Assembly: GCA_964559275.1 (NCBI GenBank)
Contig: CAZLGC010000044.1
Span: 1-9,211, forward strand
DNA: 9,211 nucleotides
Source: CAZLGC01 sp964559275
GTDB lineage: Bacteria > Patescibacteriota > CALEFQ01
Direction: 5' to 3'
Each line of letters opens with the position of its first letter. Position 1 is the stretch's first letter. The position numbers and the translations under genes are program-made. The notes under the pieces were generated by a model. It saw only the letters and a program-made list of their open reading frames with translations. It did no database searches and was not told the DNA's origin. This document shows, one piece after another, positions 1 to 4,881 of this stretch.

Positions 1-31
1 TAGTGCTAAGTCGCTTATTTTAGCCTTTTTT

Positions 32-166
32 CCTGGTTACCACGCTGTAGACATCACCAGTGGGGATTCATTTATAGGGCAAAACGGGGCACCCGCTTGC
101 GGGATCGTTTCTGTTCTGTTCCTACGGGTGAATCTTCCGTCTACAGCGTAGTGGCCGGGATTTTTT
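32..166 (+). ncRNA. Rod-shaped structured RNA with terminator (candidate small RNA, 6S-like shape)
   Basis: Bases 32-52 pair with 139-159 over 21 positions with one C/A mismatch. After a 9-base bulge on the 5' side (53-61), bases 62-79 pair with 120-137 with one mismatch and several G-U pairs. The tip carries two more short stems, 82-86/106-110 and 92-95/100-103, the latter closed by a CUUG tetraloop. Six T residues (161-166) follow the closing stem directly, so on the plus strand this reads as an RNA ending at an intrinsic terminator; the minus strand has no T-run at the other side. No convincing ORF follows, which favours a stand-alone RNA over a leader. The long interrupted rod recalls 6S RNA, but the 3' side of the bulge is only one base, unlike a typical open central bubble, so the family is not assigned. 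The promoter would lie at or before the window start. Confidence 0.55.
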
Positions 167-654
167 GTTATATCTAAGCCCAAAATCAAAGATCAAAAGA
201 CAAAATCAAAGCAATCCGAATAAAAATTTGAACGTCAAATATTAGAGTTTTCGATTGTATATTTATGATCAGGTTTTTTTCAGTTGAATTTAAGCTTAGA
301 AAACAAAACCCCCTCGCGCTCAGAAATTCAGCTATTGAATTCCTGGGCGCCAGGGGGGAGTAAACATCACCAGAGGGTTCTTATTTACTCTACCAGTGGA
401 ATAAGTTTTGCCAAGTGGAAAACTAAGAAAAATCAGGGCTGGCGGCAAGGTGTGAGGCCTTCAAAGTGGTGTTTGGTGAAAAGTCTCTTGAAATGTATCC
501 TCCTGTGAATCCAGTGACTTCTTCTTGAGCCTGGTTCTCGAGGTCTCCGGAGAAGGACATGATCATGGAGAATTGCCAGGTTTGAGGTAGGACCGCCGAG
601 CCCTGAAGGTGAACATTATATGGTATCCAAGATTAATAATTTAGTCAATTAACC
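167..654. other. Intergenic stretch without a supported gene
   Basis: I see no convincing gene here. The first part is A/T-rich and contains an 11-base direct repeat (CAAAATCAAAG at 181-191 and 201-211). A compact palindrome CCTGG-GCG-CCAGG lies at 342-354, and GAGTAAA at 358-364 pairs with TTTACTC at 384-390 around a 19-base loop. A 10-base string, ACATCACCAG, occurs both in the bulge region of the upstream RNA (51-60) and at 364-373. ORFs on both strands in 284-630 lack a ribosome binding site and recognisable protein features. Confidence 0.5.
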
Positions 655-681
655 AAAAAAGACACAGCTTAGTGTCTTTTT
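655..681 (-). terminator. Intrinsic terminator of the VanW-family gene
   Basis: Bases 656-665 and 672-681 form a perfect 10-bp stem with a 6-base loop. Read on the minus strand the hairpin starts at the stop codon of the VanW-family gene and ends in six T. Because the stem itself is A/T-rich at its base, it could also stop transcription arriving on the plus strand. Confidence 0.8.
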
Positions 682-2638
682 ATGATTTCGGGGTAGGCGA
701 CGGGGTCGGAGTCGAAGTAGGGGTAGGAGTAGGGGGTTTATCAGCGTCGTCTCCGACCGGGCGTTCGTCAGTGGGACCATCAGTTTCCTGTTTCTTTTTC
801 TCCTCTTCAGCCTTCTTTTTAGCTTCTTCTTCCTGCTTCTTTTTTTCCTCTTCTTCTTTTTTCTTCTTTTCTTCCTCGTCTTCCTTGTGGAATTCGGAAG
901 GCGGTCGGTAGGTGCTCTTAAATACTTGTTCGGTCATCACCACGCCGTCCATAGTGACAGTATAACTCCATTCGGCCTTCATGCCGCCAGCGCCAAAATA
1001 GCCAAAGGTCCGAGCCTTGGTTTTTTCTACTTCGCGTCCGTCATGGGTTCCTAAAAAGTCGAATATTAGGTACCTACCTTCTACCTTTGTCTGAACCAAA
1101 ATAGCAGCCGGGGTGTCGTTGACAAACTTAAGGTCAACGGAGGGAGGATATATCGTGGAATCAGTTCCCTGGGGGCTGTAGTACTGGACTGCGTAGGCAT
1201 GATTATGGCGTTCGGTTATAGGTAATCCGGCGTCAATCGCTGCCCGAAAGGTTGTCGTCGAAACCTGGCACAACCCCCCGCCGTATTCGGGTATTGTATC
1301 GTTTTCTTTGATGACCAGCTCGGGCAGATAGCCGGTTTCAGCATTAACAGGCCCCAAAATATCGTTGAAAGAAAAGGTCTCTCCAGCCGGAATCAAAACA
1401 CTGTTGAATCTTTCTGCGCCCACCCCGATGTTGTGAATTCGATTGCGAGGGGAGCCAGAGAAGTTGGAAATGCCGCGGCCGATCAACTGCTTAATACCCA
1501 ATTCCTCGGCATTGTCCTCATTAACGACCGGCATTGAAACATTCACCCGCAAGTCAACGCTGGTGCGGCCGTGATTAACTTCCTCTAAAATATCCTCGTC
1601 GGTTAGTTCTCGGTTTAATTCCTCGCCCTGCTGGGCCAAGGTAGATAATTCGACATCGTGAATTGAATCCTTTTCTTTCTTGCCGTCCAGGGAAATTTCC
1701 AGTGAATCCTCATCGACAATGCTGAAAATAGCATTCTGGGGGGGCTGGTAGATTTCTTCGGCGATATCGTTCAGGAAATTATCATACTTTTCGCCCCGCA
1801 GCTCGACGCCGAGGATGACATCAGGATCGTCCTTATCAGAACCTTTTGAATAAATATCTTTCTCCGTCAGTTCACGACCGCTTTTGGAGCGGGGGACAAA
1901 ACTGATTAGTGCCGGCATTTCCGACCGGTTTAGCACCCAGGCTTTGTCGTGATGATTCAAGGTCAGATCCTCTGCCAACAAGTTAACCGCGGCTAATTTG
2001 GCTGATTCTATATCATCCATGTCAATTATCGGAAAAGCGGTTGTGAAGGGCACCTGCACCGGAGTAGAGCGGAGATTGCGGGCTCGCTGGTCCAAGTAGC
2101 TCAGAAATTCATCCCGGTCAACGATAATGCCGTTCTGGCTGTCACTTTCCAAAACCAAATCACCTTCAATTCGCAGCGAGGCATTGTGGGCCGGAGTTTC
2201 CTTATCGCCCAGGTGACTGACAACATATTCTTCCAAAGTAGCTTGGTCAATTGCGAAAACGGCGTCGACCTTCTTGTCTATAAAGATGCTCTGAGTTTGG
2301 GCCCAGAGATTAGAGAAGAAGCCGGCATCGCGCCCGACAGCCAGCGCCCCGCCGACGGTTTGTTCTAGATCTATGCTAATTCCTAGTTCAGCTGGTTTAG
2401 CCAGCCAAATGCTCTCGCCGCTCTCAAGTTTCAGGTCAGTAGCCATGAATTCGCCAATTTTGGCTGACAGAGCAGCTTCAGCATCTTTGTCATTCAGTCC
2501 GGAAACGGAAACCCCGGCGGCGGTGACACCGGAAAGAACTTTGTTAGCGTATGAATAGTGATAAAAACCAAAAAAAGCTCCCCAGGCGATGGCGATTCCG
2601 GCAACTACGGCGATTGTGATTTTGAGATACTTTGGCAT
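680..2638 (-). CDS. VanW family protein, membrane-anchored, with charged and Pro/Thr-rich C-terminal tail
   Basis: The 652-residue protein starts with a short basic segment and one membrane helix (about 7-27), so the rest should lie outside the membrane. Residues about 35-350 look like two repeats of the putative peptidoglycan-binding module that usually precedes VanW domains (family knowledge; similarity judged by eye). The VanW domain spans about 396-525 and carries the signature GGGLCQVS at 453-460, preceded by GETFSFNDILGP at 419-430. A short G5-like beta segment follows (about 540-580). The tail is unusual: a run of Lys and Glu (584-618), predicted helical, then a Pro/Thr/Ser-rich end (634-652) that could span or contact the wall. 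VanW proteins occur with vancomycin-resistance clusters and as general envelope proteins; their biochemical role is not settled, and nothing here points to resistance. No Shine-Dalgarno sequence precedes the ATG, and the predicted promoter leaves only about 8 bases of leader, so translation may be leaderless. Confidence 0.9.
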   Translation of the reverse strand: MPKYLKITIAVVAGIAIAWGAFFGFYHYSYANKVLSGVTAAGVSVSGLNDKDAEAALSAKIGEFMATDLKLESGESIWLAKPAELGISIDLEQTVGGALAVGRDAGFFSNLWAQTQSIFIDKKVDAVFAIDQATLEEYVVSHLGDKETPAHNASLRIEGDLVLESDSQNGIIVDRDEFLSYLDQRARNLRSTPVQVPFTTAFPIIDMDDIESAKLAAVNLLAEDLTLNHHDKAWVLNRSEMPALISFVPRSKSGRELTEKDIYSKGSDKDDPDVILGVELRGEKYDNFLNDIAEEIYQPPQNAIFSIVDEDSLEISLDGKKEKDSIHDVELSTLAQQGEELNRELTDEDILEEVNHGRTSVDLRVNVSMPVVNEDNAEELGIKQLIGRGISNFSGSPRNRIHNIGVGAERFNSVLIPAGETFSFNDILGPVNAETGYLPELVIKENDTIPEYGGGLCQVSTTTFRAAIDAGLPITERHNHAYAVQYYSPQGTDSTIYPPSVDLKFVNDTPAAILVQTKVEGRYLIFDFLGTHDGREVEKTKARTFGYFGAGGMKAEWSYTVTMDGVVMTEQVFKSTYRPPSEFHKEDEEEKKKKEEEEKKKQEEEAKKKAEEEKKKQETDGPTDERPVGDDADKPPTPTPTSTPTPSPTPKS

Positions 2639-2652
2639 GTGATTCTGGCTTA

Positions 2653-2681
2653 ATCTTAGCGGTATTTTTTGGATAGGGCAA
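2653..2681 (-). promoter_or_regulatory. Sigma-70-type promoter of the VanW-family gene
   Basis: On the minus strand TTGCCC (2676-2681) and TAAGAT (2653-2658) are separated by exactly 17 bases. Transcription would begin about 8 bases before the ATG at 2638, in line with the absence of a ribosome binding site. The -35 box lies 19 bases from the end of repeat R1. Confidence 0.5.
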
Positions 2682-2699
2682 TAGTTATCAGCTAAAGAA

Positions 2700-2853
2700 G
2701 GATTCCTTGAGGCCTGTCCTCCTTCGCCCCTGCGGGGCTACGGAGGGTAAACTCGGAGCGTAGCCCGTAGGGCGAAGGCTGGGCCTCGCGTTACTTTTTG
2801 AGCCCAAAAAGTAACCAAAAAGGCCCGGGGGTCACAATTCGCCTTCGCTTTCT
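2700..2853. repeat. Dispersed palindromic repeat, copy R1 (REP-like)
   Basis: This 154-base element recurs at 8704-8866 in the same orientation, with about 7 substitutions and a 9-base insertion in the second copy. It folds into two hairpins. The first is long: GAGGCC (2709-2714) with GGCCTC (2782-2787), CCTTCGCCC (2721-2729) with GGGCGAAGG (2770-2778), and GGGCTACG (2735-2742) with CGTAGCCC (2759-2766). The second is a perfect 10-bp stem, GTTACTTTTT (2790-2799) with AAAAAGTAAC (2806-2815), closed by a 6-base loop. No ORF is convincing inside. The architecture resembles REP/BIME-type non-coding repeats; no transposase is in the window. Confidence 0.85.
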
Positions 2854-2875
2854 AATAATCTCGTCTGAAAAGACA

Positions 2876-2908
2876 ATCAAAAAGGCAGACACACTTGGTG
2901 TCCGCCTT
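2876..2908 (-). terminator. Intrinsic terminator after the 2927-3637 gene
   Basis: GGCAGACAC (2884-2892) pairs with GTGTCCGCC (2898-2906) with one mismatch, and the flanking A and T extend the stem. On the minus strand the hairpin is followed by a run of five T. It lies about 20 bases past the stop codon of the minus-strand gene. Confidence 0.75.
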
Positions 2909-2926
2909 AGTTGAACATCCTCCTGA

Positions 2927-3637
2927 TCACTTTGGCTTGAGCAAGTCGCTCAGGTCAGCTATGATCGGTCTGTTGTCCGACTCATCTTCTTCGGCCGCGG
3001 GGGGTTCGGGGATATACAGGGGATCGATCTGTCGCACCATACGGACGACAGTGTCCGCCAGCTGCTTGAGTCGATCTTCCCCTTCATCTTCCAGATAGCC
3101 CTTGTCGATCTCCGGAAAGAATTCGATGCCGGTGGTGGCCAGGTCAAGGAAAAGCCAAGGAGAGTTGCGAGCCTTTTCGGAGAGTTTCCGCAGAAATTCT
3201 CCCCAAGGCCCGGTGTCAGTCGAGAAATCGTCAGAATCAATTTCCTCCAGCCATTCCTCGACGATGTTGCTGGCAATATCTTTCAGATAGTCTCCCTTCC
3301 GAAGAATTCCCAGGACATCTTCGACAGAAAGGTCACCGTCCTCGTACCCGAGTCTTTCCCATAGTTCGTCCAGGATTTCCCGGTTTGTAGGTGTCCACTC
3401 GGACTGAGCACTGATTTCCCGTCGTAGTGCCTCGAGCTCTGTCCTGATAGCGAGGACAACGTTCATGCGGGTGAAATCTGCCAGCGTAGTCCCGGAGGTT
3501 CGTTTTTGGATGGCGCTGATCAGGCCGGAGACGGTTTCTGCCACCCGTTCGAGCTGTCTGATGACCGGGTCTGCTGTATCCAGCCCCAGCGTATCCACCA
3601 GAAACAGCGCTAATTGCCGTTGATTGTTTACAGGCAT
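2927..3637 (-). CDS. Hypothetical acidic soluble protein, 236 aa
   Basis: I do not recognise this protein. It has no signal peptide or membrane segment and is rich in Asp and Glu, with a predominantly helical look. The segment around 18-45 (LGLDTADP, then an amphipathic LERVAETVSGLI) and a late segment LADTVVRMVRQIDPLYIPEPP are the most distinctive; it ends in an acidic linker and a short DLSDLLKPK tail. The start is well supported: AAGGAGG lies 5 bases before the ATG (complement of 3643-3649). A TTGACA -35 box sits at 3704-3709 on the minus strand, but the -10 box at 17 bases (CAAACT) is poor. It has its own terminator at both ends and so is probably a single-gene transcript. TGA is its stop codon. 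Confidence 0.8.
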   Translation of the reverse strand: MPVNNQRQLALFLVDTLGLDTADPVIRQLERVAETVSGLISAIQKRTSGTTLADFTRMNVVLAIRTELEALRREISAQSEWTPTNREILDELWERLGYEDGDLSVEDVLGILRKGDYLKDIASNIVEEWLEEIDSDDFSTDTGPWGEFLRKLSEKARNSPWLFLDLATTGIEFFPEIDKGYLEDEGEDRLKQLADTVVRMVRQIDPLYIPEPPAAEEDESDNRPIIADLSDLLKPK

Positions 3638-3712
3638 TTCATCCTCCTTAACACTAGGTTTGTGGTTTTGTTATCTTGTTAGTTTGATATAGCTCTTGAA
3701 AATTGTCAACGG

Positions 3713-3745
3713 AAAAGACCCGTCTTTGGAAAAAGAGCGGGTCTT
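3713..3745 (-). terminator. Intrinsic terminator after the 3746-4093 gene
   Basis: AAGACCCG (3715-3722) pairs with CGGGTCTT (3738-3745), and inside it TCTTT (3723-3727) pairs with AAAGA (3732-3736) around a 4-base loop, giving a nearly continuous 13-bp stem. On the minus strand it begins directly at the stop codon and ends in TTTT. Confidence 0.75.
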
Positions 3746-4093
3746 CTAGGTAGGGGGCTTGTGAGGACGGCGTATTTGCCGACGCTCGGATATGAACAGA
3801 TACTCCACTGGGTGCAGATGTTCTGGCAGCGGCAGTTCCGGCGGCGGCGAGACGTAGGGTATACCGTGGCTGATAGTGGTGGCAAGCTCAGAGAAAACCG
3901 TGAATATCTTTCTCCCGCGCGGGTAGTCCAGATATTCATCTATGGTGATCTGGTTGAGCTCGCAGGTGCGCAAGATGTTGTCAGCCAGGACCTCGGCCAG
4001 ACGCACCAGGGCTGGCAGAGCCAGGAAATCAGTCGGTTCAAGTCCCCCCAGCAGCAGCCAGACAATCTTGTCCAACGCTTGCTTCTTAGACAT
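3746..4093 (-). CDS. Hypothetical protein, 115 aa
   Basis: I do not recognise this protein. The N-terminal half is helical and leucine-rich (LDKIVWLLLGGLE, then LPALVRLAEVLADNIL) without a clear membrane segment. The C-terminal half has a proline cluster, YVSPPPELPLPEHLHP, and ends in a basic stretch, RRQIRRPHKPPT. Start: AAGGAGG lies 5 bases before the ATG (complement of 4099-4105). A good promoter (4119-4146) and a terminator at the stop make it a self-contained unit. The pattern of an early L..L.RLAEV helix and a late LATT..P.PPE segment loosely resembles the neighbouring 236-aa protein, so it may be a shortened relative. A 122-codon ORF exists on the opposite strand over the same DNA, but this strand has the promoter, ribosome binding site and terminator. 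Confidence 0.75.
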   Translation of the reverse strand: MSKKQALDKIVWLLLGGLEPTDFLALPALVRLAEVLADNILRTCELNQITIDEYLDYPRGRKIFTVFSELATTISHGIPYVSPPPELPLPEHLHPVEYLFISERRQIRRPHKPPT

Positions 4094-4118
4094 AGAAACC
4101 TCCTTGGTAGGTCAGTGT

Positions 4119-4146
4119 ATTTTACATGATTTGAGGCCTTAGTCAA
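4119..4146 (-). promoter_or_regulatory. Sigma-70-type promoter of the 3746-4093 gene
   Basis: On the minus strand TTGACT (4141-4146) and TAAAAT (4119-4124) are separated by 16 bases. The expected start, near 4112, leaves a leader of about 19 bases that contains the AAGGAGG ribosome binding site. Confidence 0.65.
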
Positions 4147-4162
4147 CCTTTACTTGCCCCCT

Positions 4163-4192
4163 CTTTATTGCTAGGCTGAGGGTGTAATAAAG
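4163..4192. promoter_or_regulatory. Inverted repeat upstream of the sigma factor gene
   Basis: CTTTATT (4163-4169) and AATAAAG (4186-4192) are perfect inverted arms separated by 16 bases. The element lies between the divergent genes at 4093 (minus) and 4236 (plus), about 45 bases before the sigma factor start. It may be a protein-binding site or a weak hairpin; no clear plus-strand promoter could be fixed around it. Confidence 0.3.
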
Positions 4193-4222
4193 ATACCCAC
4201 TTTTCGTTTAACCTTAGCAAGC

Positions 4223-4236
4223 CCTAGGATCCTAGG
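4223..4236. promoter_or_regulatory. 14-bp perfect palindrome at the sigma factor start (possible operator)
   Basis: CCTAGGATCCTAGG is a perfect 14-base palindrome whose last base is the first base of the GTG start. Its place at the 5' end of the sigma factor gene suits binding of a dimeric regulator, but no factor is identifiable here. Confidence 0.4.
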
Positions 4237-4862
4237 TGCTGTCAAAACTGGTGACTGGTGACTCAGATAAAAAAAGCATAAAAACTTTCTCGCATTACAG
4301 CCTTGGCAAAAAGCAAATCACCGAGAAAGAATTGGTTGAGCGGGCTAAATCCAACCCGGAAGCTTTTGGTATCTTGTATGATGTCTACATGCGCCAGATT
4401 TACGCGTTCATCCTCAAACGGGTGAGCAGCGTCGAGGTGGCCGAGGATATCACTTCCCTTACATTTGAGAAAGCGCTCCGTAAATTGAAAACTTTCAAGT
4501 GGCAGAACGTTTCCTTTTCTGCCTGGCTCTATAGAATCGCGGCCAACAACGTGACCGACTATTATCGCCGCAAAGGCCGTCGCCAGCAGACTGACATCGA
4601 TTCCGTTCCGGAAATCAGAGACGGCAAAGAGCCGGTTGATGTAGCTGTTTCTAAAAGATTATTTTTCGAAAAGGTTCAAGAGGTTTTGCCTTCATTGGAT
4701 GACGATGATCAGAATGTGCTGTCGCTGAAACTATTTGCCGAAAAGACCAATGAGGAAATTAGCGAAGTCACCGGGCTTAAGAAATCGCACGTAGCAGTCC
4801 GAGTCCACCGCGCCCTCAAGAAACTTCGAATTGAATTAGAAAAGAAGGGAGTAGATTACTAG
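4236..4862 (+). CDS. RNA polymerase sigma factor, sigma-70 family, ECF type
   Basis: The 208-residue protein has the two-domain ECF layout. Region 2 spans about 40-115, with AFGILYDVYMRQIYAFI (core polymerase contact), AEDITSLTFEKAL, and the FSAWLYRIAANNVTDYYRR segment that recognises and melts the -10 element. Region 4 spans about 143-203: LPSLDDDDQNVLSLK, then a helix-turn-helix TNEEISEVTGLKKSHVAVRVHRALKKL for the -35 element. There is no region 1.1 or 3. The GTG start has no ribosome binding site, and the first about 25 residues lie outside the conserved core, so the true start may be a little downstream, for example the in-frame GTG at 4251. A tandem ACTGGTG (4247-4260) lies in this doubtful part. 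The next gene begins 19 bases after the stop and encodes the likely membrane anti-sigma partner. Confidence 0.9.
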   Translation: MLSKLVTGDSDKKSIKTFSHYSLGKKQITEKELVERAKSNPEAFGILYDVYMRQIYAFILKRVSSVEVAEDITSLTFEKALRKLKTFKWQNVSFSAWLYRIAANNVTDYYRRKGRRQQTDIDSVPEIRDGKEPVDVAVSKRLFFEKVQEVLPSLDDDDQNVLSLKLFAEKTNEEISEVTGLKKSHVAVRVHRALKKLRIELEKKGVDY

Positions 4863-4881
4863 ATAGTTTAGTGTTAAATAG

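Noticed and set aside
284..508. 74-codon plus-strand ORF with TTG start
   Set aside because: No ribosome binding site, rare start, composition unlike a folded protein, and no recognisable motif; it overlaps short palindromes.
423..566. 47-codon minus-strand ORF (open further upstream to about 630 without a start), reading MIMSFSGDLENQ
   Set aside because: The composition looks somewhat protein-like, but there is no ribosome binding site, promoter or known family, so it cannot be called; a remnant of a decayed gene remains possible.
340..620. Possible RNase P RNA or tmRNA in the gene-free region
   Set aside because: I looked for the conserved GAGGAAAGTC and ACAGAA motifs and for a tRNA-like end and found none.
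2700..2853. Insertion sequence or CRISPR repeat
   Set aside because: No transposase, no flanking target duplication found by eye, and only two copies spaced by 6 kb without spacers; a REP-like element fits better.
3761..4129. 122-codon plus-strand ORF opposite the 115-aa gene
   Set aside because: GTG start without good signals; the opposite strand has a promoter, AAGGAGG site and terminator for its own gene.
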